Source of the DNA: Magnolia sinica
Taxonomy: Eukaryota > Streptophyta > Magnoliopsida > Magnoliales > Magnoliaceae
Assembly (NCBI RefSeq): GCF_029962835.1
Contig: NC_080577.1
Location: forward strand, 3,410,001-3,474,000
Direction: 5' to 3'
DNA: 64,000 nt
The position numbers were made by a program, and so were the translations under genes. Shown piece by piece: positions 34,701 through 45,984 of this stretch. How positions within the stretch are numbered: the first letter of the stretch is position 1; each line of letters begins with the position of its first letter. The notes below the pieces were generated by a model. It was not told the DNA's origin and did not search any database. It saw only the letters and a list, made by a program, of their open reading frames with translations.

Positions 34701-35501
34701 CCGTTGAAACCTTCCGAGGGCCTACCTTAATGTTTATTTTCCATCCAACCTGTTCATAAGGTTACATCGTCCTGGGGAAAGCACAAATATCAACTTCAAC
34801 AGTAGGCGTTCAATTCCCACTGTTTCCTGTAGCATGGTACACTGCCTCGCTTTTGGGCTCATAACGTAAAATGATGTGGCAAAATGGATATGGATGGCGT
34901 GGATAAGAAAAACATACATTACGGTGGTCCCCACAGAGCTCCGTGTAGGACCGAGTCCGTCCTGTCTGGACCCGGACGCAATCCGCATCCCCCACCAGAA
35001 TAGACATCTGGATCCTACTCTCCACACAGCAAGATCTGGGTCGTTAATTTCTGACAAACAGCCTGTATCTCACACGTGCCATAGCCCCGCTCTGCCTTCG
35101 CAGCTAGAAAAAACCAGTAATTAAATAATTTTCATTCCTAGAATTATCTTTCTGCTTGCTTCTGTTTAATAACTTACAATAAATGGCAGACATTTTCGAT
35201 CTCAAATCATGGATTGCCAAACGAGAGGACTGGCAACCCAAGGCACGGATAGCTACCCATGCAGTCGCCATCAACACGAATCTTCAGGAAAACGAAGGTT
35301 GAAATAAAACACTTCCTCAAAATTCAATCCTCCTGTATTTCCCTACAAGAAACTGAATGGCCGTAAGCCCAATTACCACATCGTCTGACTCTGAAACTCA
35401 CTCCGCTATTTGCTGCAGGCCTTTACGTCAAATACCAAGTAATGCGTGGCGGAGCGGATGGAGAAATCGTCTCAATGCGAATCTCTCAGCAACTGATATG
35501 A
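27990..35501 (+). CDS. F-box protein of the At3g61730 (RMF) type, eight exons
   Basis: Exons: 27,990-28,078; 31,494-31,693; 32,982-33,026; 33,552-33,716; 33,910-33,957; 34,373-34,543; 35,190-35,297; 35,419-35,501. They join in frame to 909 nt, 302 residues, all with GT/AG borders. The N-terminus (30 residues, Ser/Thr/Arg-rich) precedes the F-box, residues about 31-75: YEKDVWTEIAKFLDG, LMKLGMTNRWFHSIV, SIWKFACLRDLQV. F-box proteins recruit substrates to SCF (SKP1-cullin) ubiquitin ligases. The rest is the family-specific body: MRIGAFFFDSP, MLQNTGACILKNVKTGIWL, CPVCNLETCEGTMQTLDARH, GGIFDVKYL, DWQPKARIATHAVAINTNLQ, GEIVSMRISQQL. I recognise the body as the family of Arabidopsis At3g61730, linked to anther/tapetum development; that role here is inferred only. 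Exons look intact, so the gene is probably functional. Introns 1 and 2 start gtactctctctc. Confidence 0.92.
28082..28152. repeat. (CT)n microsatellite at the F-box intron 1 donor
   Basis: About 35 CT units beginning four bases after the donor GT of intron 1. Confidence 0.95.
28156..28702. repeat. Minisatellite, five ~109-bp units, in F-box intron 1
   Basis: Units start at 28,156, 28,265, 28,374, 28,484 and 28,594, each opening with a cc(a/g)cgtctct-like word (the last tcatgcctct). Shared words are aatcagatctcgacagtaat, gaactact, gattcctctgtag and ttctagcagtatagaag. Spacing is 109-110 bp. The units differ by substitutions, so they have been diverging for some time. Confidence 0.92.
29565..29990. 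repeat. R1-family repeat in F-box intron 1
   Basis: Contains gatacgcaggaactta, gtagcatacaact, gatgtatcaggaaccaaaat, and a last part with ggtctaatttcag and gtgcccac. The same order occurs at 1-300. Bounds approximate. Confidence 0.5.
30360..30590. repeat. Partial GTGGGGCCCAC-type MITE in F-box intron 1
   Basis: Half of a Mutator-like MITE: gggcccactgtgatgtttct, then gttcataagccgagtctc and tatggtatggcccac. Similar to the interiors at 34,660-35,010 and 43,560-44,110. A long poly-A run (30,324-30,351) lies just upstream. Confidence 0.5.
30642..30789 (+). mobile_element. tRNA-derived SINE with 17-bp target duplication
   Basis: 148 bp with an A box (tagctcaactggcagactg) and a B box (ggtattgatccc) of RNA polymerase III, ending in a poly-A run (30,772-30,788). 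It is flanked by identical 17-bp repeats, ACTGGCACAAACGATGA, at 30,625-30,641 and 30,790-30,806. That is the signature of LINE-mediated retroposition. It lies in the sense orientation in intron 1 of the F-box gene. Confidence 0.93.
31697..31757. repeat. (CT)n microsatellite at the F-box intron 2 donor
   Basis: About 30 CT units beginning three to four bases after the donor GT of intron 2; the donor context ggtactctctctc is the same as at intron 1. Confidence 0.95.
32260..32880. repeat. MITE-derived sequence in F-box intron 2
   Basis: Contains gtggcccacatggtgatagg, catggtggggcccgc and gtgggccacactgttgg, in inverted arrangement. Belongs to the GTGGGGCCCAC group; borders not set. Confidence 0.45.
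34660..35010. repeat. Mutator-like MITE in F-box intron 6
   Basis: Holds gggccacaccacaggaagc, gaaaccttccgagggcc, gttcataaggttaca, and the right arm ending acattacggtggtccccaca / gagctccgtgtaggaccg / gcaatccgcatcccc. Same subfamily as 43,560-44,110; the left arm is short or lost. Confidence 0.6.
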
Positions 35502-35815
35502 CTTTTTTCCTTCAAAGATTCTCACAAATCAGAAGTTCTTTTTCCTAGCAAATCAATGTTCTGTAGATTGATAAAAAGAACTCCCCTCGCAAATAACTGA
35601 ACTGACCATCCAGAGGAAACGGATTTCGCTCCCTTGCCAGCTTAGATATCCCAAGGAGGCGGCATCGTTCCCTGATTCCCTCCACGTGGAATCATCAAGG
35701 AATGAAGAAAAAAATAATTCTTTCTCCAGTCTCTGTAAGTTCTCACCGTTCAACCAGATGCATGAATGGGATAAAATTGCATTGCATGGGAATAAGGGTT
35801 CAGAAATAGACCATG

Positions 35816-36000
35816 ACGGGCTGGGCATTGGGCTTATGTTTTGAGCCTATCCTAGGCATAATCCGGACTAGCCCAAGCCCAGCCCATTGCCATATATTAA
35901 ACAAAATAAATTTCAGGACCAGGCCCAATTCATTACTAAATGGGCTGTACTCTAATACAGGGGTAGGTGTTGCAATGAATTCACATAAAGCAACAGGCAA
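35816..36000. repeat. hAT-like fragment with GGGCT words
   Basis: gggctgggcattgggctt and its inverted counterpart aagcccagcccattgcc lie close together, as in arms of hAT MITEs. No target duplication seen. Confidence 0.4.
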
Positions 36001-36049
36001 GAGTAGAAATGGGCCGAGCAAAGGGAACAATTTGGTGACGGACACCTAC

Positions 36050-36350
36050 CCTTGATTTTGTGGTACCCACCTGAGTTGTAAAACTTCCTAAAATTTGGCC
36101 TGACCGTCATCCAAGCTAGATGAAGGATCTGAATGGCCTAAATTCTATAAACACAACATGGTGGGTCCCACACAAATCAACTATCAGCATCCTATCCCAT
36201 CTTGTTCCCTGTTTTGTGGCTCGCCTGAGTTCTAGATCCGCCTGATTTCTGGCCTGAGGGTTTTCTTATGTTAAACATCCAATGGATAGGGTAGATATCA
36301 TCACAACATCACGGTGGGGCCCACCTGAGTTGGACTATACGGGATGTTCC
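36050..36350. repeat. Partial GTGGGGCCCAC-type MITE
   Basis: Carries catggtgggtcccacac and cacggtggggcccacctgag with a spacer between. Termini not determined. Confidence 0.45.
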
Positions 36351-36399
36351 CTGGTGTTCTTCTCGCACGTTATCACCACATTATGTTTATATCAATTAT

Positions 36400-38640
36400 A
36401 TTAGCATACTTCATGTATGTATTGCAGAAAAGGTTCTATTCAGGTTGGGCTAGGTTGCCTGAGAATTCAACCCGAGGTTGAACCAAATTGGGGTCGAGCT
36501 GGGGTTGGATTGAGGATTTTCAGCACAAGCCTAACCCAACCACAACCCAAATCAAGCAAAGTTCGGGTTGACCTGACCCAACTTGCATGGGGCTGACGGG
36601 CGACCGGCCCGTCTCAGCCTCGGCCAGGATTGCTCTCTCTAAGACATCCCCCATAAAACTGATGTCAGTACAGGGTACTTCGTACCGTAACAAGATTCGA
36701 CCTTGGTGACCAAGGGAGCAGCACAGCATGGCCTGGTAAATCCTAGCCGACCCTTCTTTTTCATCTCTTCCGCAGTGGGCCCCAACGTGCAGATGACCTG
36801 GCACAAAAGTTTAAGCCTGTTCATCATTTAGACAAATAACCCCTACATAAAATCAGCAGACGGTTAAATAAAACACAATGGTCACATTCAAATTCACTGC
36901 GGCCCACTTGTCTGACCGACCAATTTTTAAATAAAGTCAGCTGCCTGTGGGACCCATCTCATCCACGGCCCGGATGTCCCAAACGCACCCCCGGTAGGAA
37001 TATGTGCTGCTTGTGAAGGTCCGTGGGGGCTAGGAAACCTCTGCTGGTTGAATGGTGAACGTCAAGCACAAGAAAGTTCAAACGGATTGTGTGACCTGAC
37101 TTAGAGAGTCCTGGTCTTACGGTTTATAGTTAATTAGGTTAGATGCTATGATTTTTTTTTTTTTTTTTTTCAGTGATAAAGGTGTACCATTAACTTTATA
37201 AGAGCAATGGCCACCTACAACAGATTGTATGTTGCTTAACATGCAACCTGTTTTCCCTCGTACGAGATAGAGCCATGCAAAAAGTCGGCCCTACCATGAA
37301 TATCACCGAATATCAGATTATGGCATGCAGTCCACCCATCAGGACGGCCACCATGTACAAAACCAACATATAGTTTAAATCAGCCCTGTTAACCACTCAA
37401 TACAAACTGCTCATGTGGCCCACCTAATGGATAGACTGGCCTGATTTTTTCCCCAGATGATCTTGATGGTGGGGCCCACCTTTGGCACGGTTTAGACTCA
37501 TTGGTACGTGAGATGGGTTGCGTGCTAAACCAGGTGATCGTTGCTTGCGTAGTTGCTTTCAGAAACCCACAGGCGACACGTGTTTCCGGGCCAAGGAGAA
37601 GTAAGGAAATTCTTCAAATGCTTCCAAACATGGAAACGAAAGGTTGTAGAAATACGAAAGTTAGTGTGTCGTGACTCGGGAATTCCAAAATGGCATGAAA
37701 ATTTTGCTTAGCCAATTTTTAAATTAGATATTTTCAGGGTAATTTGGATGATTTTAGCATTGTACGATGGCTGGGCTGAGCTCATGGCTATTTCACGAGG
37801 AAGTAATGTAGCTAGAGTCCTGTGTTAGTTTAGCACCATTTTGGTGGTGACTCGCAATTGCATGCATGGCATGGCTCTGCGACAATCCAGACCGTTCAGA
37901 TCACTGGCCCAATTAGGGATGAGCATAGCCTAAAAATTACACTGTGAATATAATAATGACTCTCTAACGTCTCCCTTGGAATATGGACAGCTCACTATTT
38001 TACTTTAACCATCGGGTTGATAACGATAGTTGGATGGTTAGGATTGCTTGAGCAATTTGTTATAGAAACCGCCATCCACAATGGGACCCACATTGGAGTA
38101 GTCAGGAATATCTTCAAATGCTTACAAAACCTAAAACGTAGGGTTTGAATAAAGGCAAGTGATGCAGGAATTCTCCTAATGTTCCAAATTAGGGGCAATT
38201 TGGACAGAGTGGATAGTACACGGACATCAAGGTGGGCCCATACAGTGAACTTCATAGAAACCAGCCTGAATGTTATATGTCGATGCTCCCATAACATGGA
38301 CCTTCTAGATTTACCAGTCAGAATTACATCTGGACCCAGGTGTGAAACACGTGACTGCCATCTCGAGTCACGGCGTGGCAACATCTAAGCCAACCAAACT
38401 TCAATAAGCGGTACTCGCTGCCTTGCCAACTTTGCGTGCCTTGACAATAGTTGGCAGAACTTTATTTTATTATGTATTTTTGAAAGGAAAAGAAAAACCC
38501 CTATAATTATTAAATGTTTAAAACTCCATATATTTTGGAAAAAGAAAAACCTGTCTTTGGATTAATTGCATTAAACAAATTTTTCCCAAAAAATGAAAAA
38601 ACGAAAAAGAAAAGAAAGCGTGTTTTATTATAAAGACTTT
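36400..38640. other. Intergenic, patchwork of MITE fragments
   Basis: Includes GGTTGGGCTAGG/CCAACC-rich sequence (36,430-36,580), a poly-T run (37,152-37,170), ggtggggcccacc near 37,470 and an R1-like patch at 37,830-38,110 (tatttcacgagg, cagctcactattttac). I find no gene. Confidence 0.4.
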
Positions 38641-38674
38641 TAAGGGCTGTTTAACAAATAGAAATTAGTGGTTT

Positions 38675-39153
38675 GGGAGCCGATTAGGTTTACCCTTATT
38701 GTGTGGGGCCCACCTTGATGAATGTGTTGTATATCCACTCCCTTCATCCGTTTTTCCAGCTTATTTTTGGACGTGCACTCAAAATTTAAGAAAATCCAAA
38801 TCTCAGGTGGACCGTGCCACTGGAGACAGTGGTGAATGACCATTAAGAACATTTTTTGGGCCACAGAAGTTTTGGATTAATAAGCTTATCATTTTATTTT
38901 CCCTCCATCCAGGTCTGGTTGACCTTATCAACGGGTTGGATGGAAAATAAACATTACAGTGGGCCTAGGAAGTTTTTAATAGTGAACGTTCATCACTACT
39001 ATTTCATTGGTGTGGTCCAACTGAGATTTGGATCTGCTTAATTTTTGTAAGCAGGTCCTAAAATGGGCTGGAAAGTGGATGGACGGCATGGATATATGAA
39101 AAAGCATCGAGGTGGGCCACATAGTAAGGGTAGGTAACACCTAATCCACTCCC
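38675..39153. mobile_element. GTGGGGCCCAC-type inverted-repeat MITE
   Basis: Terminal inverted repeat gggagccgattaggtt (left) and its near reverse complement at the right end (acctaatccactccc). The arms include gtggggcccaccttgatg and tcgaggtgggccac. The interior is like that at 16,786-17,323. No target duplication recognised. Confidence 0.7.
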
Positions 39154-39358
39154 ATTGTTGCCACCCATTTACAAATTTGACCAGAATGTGAATTTTTTAG
39201 TGGAGAAAGATATACAAGGATTAATTGAAAAGGAAAGATTGGAGAGAGGCCGAGAACACTTTTTGGCTACCTATATTCATTATGGATCTATGTGTACAAA
39301 CTCCAATTACTTTAATTAATTTAAGTTTCTTAATTTTACTCTATTTATATATGACTAG

Positions 39359-39902
39359 TAGGGGTGTACATTGAGTCGAACCGAGTCGGCTTGGTTCGAT
39401 AAGCAGCTCGGGCCAGCTCAGGCTGAGTTCAAGCCTAGATCAAGCTGAGTTCGCCATTGAGGCATTTCCACAAATACCTGGACTGCACTTTCAAAATCCC
39501 TCTGTATATGAAATAGAAGCAATAGCTTTACAGGCATTTTATCAAACACCTTCCAAGCAACATAAAATTAAACCAAGAAAAACCCAGGAAGAAAAAAGGG
39601 TATTTGTTTCATGTACATACATTCTTTGCCACCAGTCATACTTCGTTGAGTCATTTTATCAAACACTTGGTAAGCAACATCAATGGCAAAGTAACCAAGT
39701 CACTGAACTGGTTCGATTCGAGCTAGATTCGATCCGAGTCGAGTCGAGGTAGGGCCTGCTCGAACTCGGCTCGAACTCATTTTCAAGCTCAAAAAATCAG
39801 CTCGACTCAGCTTTGAACTCAGCTTCGAACCGAGTTGAATCGAGCTTTTTCGAGTCGAGACGAGTGAGCTGACCGTTCTAGCTCGGTTCTTGTACACCCC
39901 TA
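39359..39902. mobile_element. hAT-type MITE with perfect 8-bp target duplication (copy C)
   Basis: Termini taggggtgtaca and tgtacacccccta-like (tgtacacccc ta) form a 12-bp perfect inverted repeat. The 8-bp ATGACTAG flanks at 39,351-39,358 and 39,903-39,910. Length 544 bp. Arms are rich in gagtcga and tcgagc; the core differs from copies A and B and is not CT-rich. Confidence 0.93.
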
Positions 39903-39910
39903 ATGACTAG

Positions 39911-40035
39911 TGTGCAGAGTTTCAACAAGAGGTTATAGGTTCAACTACCTATTGTGGTGAAAACCCACTATATGGTGTGAGTGGGTGGGTGCGTGTGAGG
40001 TGTAAGTGTGTGTAAAATAAAAAGTGTATGTGGCA
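39911..40035 (+). repeat. SINE-like repeat with B box and GT-rich tail (copy 3)
   Basis: Contains agtttcaacaagaggtt, a B-box-like taggttcaactaccta, then gtggtgaaaacc and a G/T-rich tail ending gtgtgtaaaataaaaa. See the entry at 970-1115. It abuts the right target duplication of the hAT MITE. Confidence 0.5.
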
Positions 40036-40189
40036 CGTGCATAAGAACCGTACGTGCCATAAGGAGGTACAAGCTAGGGAGTTAGTTTAGCACTATTTAA
40101 AAGAAAGAGGTGACTATATTCAACATTACATGTGTCATAGTTTCACTGTAGTCTTGATGGTCTAAATTGTTGACAATGGACAGAGTATG

Positions 40190-41825
40190 ACTATGACGAC
40201 GACGACAACAACAACAATAATAAAAATAATAACTATACAAAGATAATATTAACTTTCTTTTTTTCTTTTAATTTAAACTATTGAGGATATTGGCGGTTAA
40301 CAATGCAACTGATAGCCACCAAAAATGAATGGTTAGGACTGCTTGATAAGTATGCTTTTAGAGATTCTCGATTCATGATTGGACCCATAATTAATTTTGA
40401 TAGTTTTTCTTAACTGCATATTAGCACTACATGAGGAGATCAGCCACCACCACTTTGAAAATGGTTCAAAACTAACAAAAGAGTCTAATAAGATCATATA
40501 TGCGAGTACCATACAACTCGTGTATTCATGCATCCAGTTTGCAAGGTGACATGAATTTAAACTGTCAACCTAGAAAGTCCTGTCATAAAAATTGTTAATT
40601 ACAATGAAATCAAACATATCAGCTTGTAGAATCATCCCAGCCCATGTAGTGAAACAAACTAATAGATGATAGTGAACTTATCAAAAATCTCAGGTCATGT
40701 CCAACCCTTCTGTTTCTAGCCAAAGCATGCTTGAAGTGTAACCCATCCAGTGCATGATTCAGATCATGGGTAGATATAGGCTGAGGGCACATACTTTGAA
40801 AAAGAATCCAGATCTTCTGCTTGCTACGGACAGGTTTCTCTTATTTCCAGCATTGTGATTGGTCCACATTATCACATACAGTATCAGCACTACTGCATTA
40901 AATATAGTCTTATAATGATCTGGCCCAATCATATTGCAACAAACAGATTTTTTTTATTTGTGGCGAGCAAAGGATCCGGATTCATTGAAAAAACTACACC
41001 ATAGTGCTCACACAACAACATGAGTAGCATATAACCAAACGTGCAAACTTGTTTCTTCTTTTTTCTTTTGATCTTTTTGTTTTTTAACCTACCACACATA
41101 CGTATACGCAAACATATAGCCGTTTTCGCTCTATTTTTTTAGTCTAAATTATATTAAATATTTTCTCTCTCTCTATTCATGTGTTTTTCTATCTTGGCCT
41201 AATCTTTCAAAGCTGTTTTAGTAATCCAAGCTGAATTAATACGCCCATTTTCTATACTTTTTTTTTTCCGGTGCACGGCTCTGCCAACTACCCCTTGGGT
41301 CAGAGTTCTGGATCATGCCTGGACTAAGGTGCTTGATCAGGCAGGTTGCATGATATGAATTATTGCACACAAGTTTCCTTTCCCACCATCATGCAACTTG
41401 TGTGGAAGATATAAATGTATGAAACTCACAAAGATCATCTGAGCTGAAAACTAGGATGGTCCACTCATCAGGTGGGGCCACCGTTGAAATCAATGAACAT
41501 CCAATGGTGTGTCTCAACAGAGGTGTGGCCCACCTAATGAGCATATTCTCCCCGGGTGAGCTCAAATTATATAAGCAAGTGTCACGTCATCGACGGTGAA
41601 AAGTGTTGCATGTAAAGCTTGCGTACAGTAGTTATTCATGTGAACATTTCTCCAGGTAGTCTTACCACAAAGGGCTAAGGGTGAAAGTCAGGTGCATTAA
41701 TCATGACTGCTACAGGCCTACGAGAAAGTTCAAAGATGTGATTGGACCTTTGACTTGTGGACCATGGATCCGTTGAACATGTAATTCAAAAGTTCATCAT
41801 CTGTTTGCCAAATTCATGAGATAAA
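40190..41825. other. Intergenic sequence, nothing bounded
   Basis: A short GAC/CAA/AAT trinucleotide tract at 40,190-40,235 and an R1-like patch at 40,260-40,400 (aatggttaggactgcttgat). A fragment with atcaggtggggccaccg and gaggtgtggcccacc lies at 41,460-41,560. No gene. Confidence 0.4.
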
Positions 41826-41828
41826 TGA

Positions 41829-42515
41829 TGTAGAGCGGGTCGCAGGCACTTTCATGATCAAAATGGACTAGAGAAGGCTCAATTAGAAATAGAAGTAATC
41901 CTCCGAACCATCGTAGCCTTAAAATAATCGTATCTCACGGACTAGAATAAGTTTTCTCACGTATCATATATGATTTTGGGGTACAAGAAGCTACTTTAGC
42001 AAATCAGCCTGCTACTCCGGGTTGCCCGAACCAAATTTATGAGATTTCATCACATCGATATGGTCAAAAGTCATTTTTATTTTCGTGTTTACTATAAATG
42101 ATAAATTTTAATTTAATCATAATTTCTGATCTTTTGAGTTTTAAGAGTCATACCTAATATGAAAAGGGCTTAGAAAAATTAAGAGAATAACTTATTCAAG
42201 TTCCATCATACACTTAATATTTTTGGTGGAAAACGATGACATCTAGTATGAATCATGACCGCCAATAAATAGTAAATTTATTATTTATAGTAAATCATGT
42301 TTTTAAGGAGTTTGAGTATAAAACTTTGTCCTAACTTTGAGTTATTTAATAGGTTTTATTTTTATTTTTATTATTAATTAATTTATTTTAAATTATTAAA
42401 AATGATTTTTATTTTCATCCCTTATAAATTCAAGGAATAGATACCAGAAGTTTAGACAAGTTTCATGAACTGAGAGTAATTATCTTTGAGGAAGATGGTG
42501 AGTGGCCTCACTACA
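41829..42515 (+). mobile_element. Diverged solo LTR of the Gypsy family
   Basis: Opens TGTAGAGCGGGTCGC like the 3' LTR at 26,485 and follows it in order: atatatgattttggggtac, gctactttagcaaatcagcc, tactataaatgataa, taagagtcatacctaatatg, gaccgccaataaatagtaa. The end near ctaca (42,515) is approximate and contains extra AT-rich sequence at 42,340-42,400. No internal region follows and no target duplication was found, so it is old. Confidence 0.8.
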
Positions 42516-42899
42516 TAGAATAAAATAAAATCCAGAGAAGATTCACGTGGAACGCAAATTGATGGATCCAGGCCGCTCATCTAGAGGTCAGGTTTGAAAG
42601 CCAAACCTAAGGGATGATACTAGCCATAGGATGTTGAAACTTCAAAATGGACGGATAAAGTGAAACTCACTAGTAGTCGAGATAGAAAACTTGATGGCTG
42701 GTATATCATCTATTTAGATTTTCCATTATTAGATATTTACAGATTAGCCGTACTCGATGGATGGTCTGGATTCACCATCCTACCTGCCACGTGTCATACA
42801 TCAGGCAACAAACTTCTATTACCGGACAGGATAAGGTTGATCGGATCATGGGTTAAGCACTCCTTATAAATGATGATTTGTATTGTTTTGAATTTTCTC

Positions 42900-43500
42900 A
42901 TGAGAATTTAAGGCTGTTTTTGTTTTTAGTGTGTATTTCTGGTCTGAGGTCCAGTTTGGCTGCCTATCTCCCGATTCTAATTGTACCTCACGTTGGACCG
43001 GAAACCTCTGCAACGCCCGTTGTTGGCACCTTGTGCAACACTTGAACCCTGTGGGGATCACCGTCATGTTTTTAGGACATCCAATACGTCCATCAGTTGT
43101 TAGACCTCATGTTCAGCGTACATGATAAAATTCAACGGGATCCAAAATTCAGGTTGGCCACACCATGGAAGCAATGTAAAATCACGCTTAAAACCTATAA
43201 ATTCTCGATGTGGGGCCACGTGTATTTTTTATCTGGATTATTTTTTATATTTATCTTCATCCTAGTGGTGATCACATGATTAGCAGGTTGGACGGCATAT
43301 AAACAACAAGTGGGGCCCAGGAATGTTTCTATGGTGTGTGTCCCCATCTCCACGTTCCCTATGATGTGGCCCACCTGAGCGTTGGATCAATCTGATTTTG
43401 AGTTTAAGTAATATGAGTTTTCGGAGTAGATGTCAGACATACATCACGGAGTGCCCACAGAGCTCGTGTGCTGTCTGCTTTCACGATCACAGCCGTTGCA
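42900..43500. repeat. GTGGGGCCCAC-type MITE
   Basis: Contains gtggggccacgtgt, gcaggttggacggcatataa, gtggggcccagg and the right arm catacatcacggagtgccca / agctcgtgtgctgtc. Interior order matches the other members. Borders approximate. Confidence 0.55.
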
Positions 43501-43559
43501 GAGGATCATTCCGGTCCGCTCACGTTGTCGAAATGAAGGAAAAAAATTACAATTTTCGT

Positions 43560-44110
43560 ACGCAGATTGGGTAAAACCCCCACCAGGTGGGACCTAGCAA
43601 GAGACAGACTGTCCTGTCAGGGCCTCTATGGAGTCCACAGTGATATATTCACTTTATCCAAGCCGTTCATCAATTTTGAAAGATAATTTTAGGGCAAGAA
43701 CCCAAAAATGAACCATATCGAATTACGAATGAACCACACTACAGAAAGCAGTGATGACAATGACCTCCACCGTTGAGACTTTCTTAGGACCCACCTTGAT
43801 ATTTATTTTCCATCCATCCTCTTCATAAGGTCACATAGACCTGGATGAAGGGTAGACATAAATATTAGCTCGATCCAAAGCTTCTGTGGCCTAATCGAGG
43901 CTTGCAACGGTAGATGTTCAATCCCTACCGTTTCTTATGGTGTGATCAACTTTAGCATTTGATCTGCCATTTTTTTAGTCCCATCAACTAAAATGATTTG
44001 TCAAAATGGATGAATAGGGTGGATAAAACACATACATCACGGTGGGCCCCACAGAGCTCCTGACAGGACCGTCCGTCTGAGGGCGGTACCCAATCCACGC
44101 CCGTGAGTTT
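43560..44110. mobile_element. GTGGGGCCCAC-type inverted-repeat MITE
   Basis: Left arm: cagattgggta, then gactgtcctgtcagggcctc and ggagtccacagtgatatat. The right arm is the reverse complement: cacatacatcacggtgggcc, agctcctgacagg, tacccaatcca. Same subfamily as the copy in F-box intron 6. No exact target duplication found. Confidence 0.7.
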
Positions 44111-44284
44111 CCCTTTCTTTTTCCGTACCCCAGCTGTCATTGATGAATATGTGGAGGAGCCACGCCGCGACTCTTGAAAAGGTGGTATACTCGTAAATGG
44201 CACCCGTCATTCCCGGATAAGTGGAGCAAATACGTTATTCGTCCTTCCTATCTCCACCATACACATTTTCAATTTGCCACTGAT

Positions 44285-44815
44285 ACGGGAAACGGATTGA
44301 CTATTCCCCCTACCACCAGCCCGGTGGCTGATGGTCGGTGCTATGTGGGCACCACCATAATGTATGTGTTTCATCCATTCCGTTAATCCATTTTTACATA
44401 TCATTTTAGGTTTTGATTCCAAAAAATATTGGGTTATATAGCTCAGTGGACCACACCACAGGAAAACAGTGGTGATTGGATATCCACCATTAAAATCTTC
44501 TGAGTCCCACTGTACTATTTATTTGACATCCAATCTGTTGATTAAGACATACAGGCCTAGATTAAGGTCAAAAACAAAAATCATCTTGATCCAAAACTTT
44601 TATGGCCCCCAAAAGGTTTTTAATGGTCGACGCTCATTCAACACTGTTTCCTGTAATGTGGTCCACTTGAGATTTGGATATATATAATTTTTGTTATACT
44701 ACCATAAAATGATCAGTAAAAATAGATGGACGGCATGGATGAAACACATATATCATAGTGGGGCCCAAAGAACACTAGACCCTCTAATTTAGACGGTTTG
44801 GATTGGAATACACAT
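44285..44815. mobile_element. GTGGGGCCCAC-type MITE, close relative of 16,786-17,323
   Basis: Left part aacggattgactattccccc, then accagcccggtggctgat and gtcggtgctatgtggg, matches the left arm at 16,792. The interior is collinear. The right end differs (actagaccctctaattt), so the right arm is rearranged or replaced. Confidence 0.65.
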
Positions 44816-45270
44816 ATGACATATGCACATCGGCATAGTGCATGCGTACAATTATTTATACTCCGCCGGTGTATCAAAGAACTCCATGGATAGTTTTTGA
44901 TCGGTTACAATGCCCCGGTGCCACAGTACACTTTTTCAACCAGAATTTCATGTTTGAAGATTATTTGAACCGTTCATTTTCTCATTACTGCCTTATAAAA
45001 GCTATGATCTCAAAATCATGTTTTAGTGATGATCCAAGCCTTTGATTTGTCGGATTTTAATATGATCCTTTCAAGTAATTTTCAAATTTTCAAATTAATC
45101 TTCATACACAATCATCCGTTCAGTATATATTTTCTTAGGATGGACCTGAATCTATAATTTGAACGGTTCGGATCATCATCCAAGATGCAATCCGGGTGAA
45201 AACCCACCCCTGTACGGTAGCTGTGGTACGAGGGACACCCTAACACTATCAATACCCATGTCCTTGACGC

Positions 45271-45773
45271 AGGACGCGAATTTCCTACTAGTACTGTTGT
45301 CCGGAGCCTTGGTAACAAAAAGCTCTATGGGGCTACCATGACATTTGAATGAAATCCACTCCGTCCAATAGTTGTACCAGATCATATCAACATGTAAAAA
45401 ATATATATATATGGGGCGATCTAACATTCAAGTAGACCACACCACAAGAAATCGTGAGGATGGGGACATCCACCATTGAAACCATATCGGGTCCCACCAG
45501 AGATTTTTATATCAGGACAATATTTATTTTTCCCAATTCGCCCTGTTGGAAATCACCTTATCAACGGGTTGGATGGCATATAAACATCATTGTGGGCCCC
45601 AGGAACATCTCAAGAGTCCTGTTCAAGTGGTGTGGCCCATCGAGTTTTTTATTTATCTGATTTTTTTATTTTCCTCCTAACATGATCTGTCGCAACCGAT
45701 GGACGGAATGGATTTAACGTAGACATCACGATGGCCCGAACAGAGACTTGACGTGTTCTAGAAAATTCGCCTC
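45271..45773. mobile_element. Mutator-like MITE in the promoter of the 46-kb gene
   Basis: Imperfect terminal inverted repeat: gcgaatttcctac on the left, and gttctagaaaattcgc, its rough reverse complement, on the right. Flanks CCTTGACGC (45,262-45,270) and CTTTGACGC (45,774-45,782) differ at one base and would be a 9-bp target duplication. It ends about 210 bp before the ATG at 45,985. Confidence 0.75.
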
Positions 45774-45854
45774 CTTTGACGCCCCACTCTTCAAAGAAAG
45801 CAGCGGCTCCTGTCCCTCCCAGGAAATGGGCCTCCATGACTCCAGGCATGCATA

Positions 45855-45916
45855 CTCAGAGATAGAGAGGTGCGTATGAGAATAGCTCAGAGATAGAGAG
45901 GTGCGTGTGAGTATAG
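45855..45916 (+). repeat. 31-bp tandem repeat upstream of the MGNC gene
   Basis: Two direct units, 45,855-45,885 and 45,886-45,916, both starting ctcagagatagagaggtgcg and differing at two bases. A TATA-like gtatatatt lies at 45,928-45,936. Confidence 0.85.
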
Positions 45917-45949
45917 CAAACCTTGCAGTATATATTCTATCATATTCTC

Positions 45950-45952
<3 letters not shown>

Positions 45953-45980
<28 letters not shown>
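45953..45980. repeat. (CT)n microsatellite before the MGNC start codon
   Basis: About 14 CT units followed by cacag and the ATG. The tract plus cacag also resembles a 3' splice site, so a leader intron is possible. Confidence 0.85.
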
Positions 45981-45983
<3 letters not shown>

Positions 45984-45984
45984 G

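Noticed and set aside
36520-36827. Minus-strand peptide with VICTLGPTAEEM, reminiscent of the pyruvate kinase N-terminus
   Set aside because: Only a short resemblance; the following residues do not match, the sequence lies next to MITE words (gtgggccccaac), and no further exon is seen.
45901-45984. N-terminal extension of the MGNC ORF
   Set aside because: There is no ATG there, it crosses the CT tract, and the MGNC start explains lipid modification.
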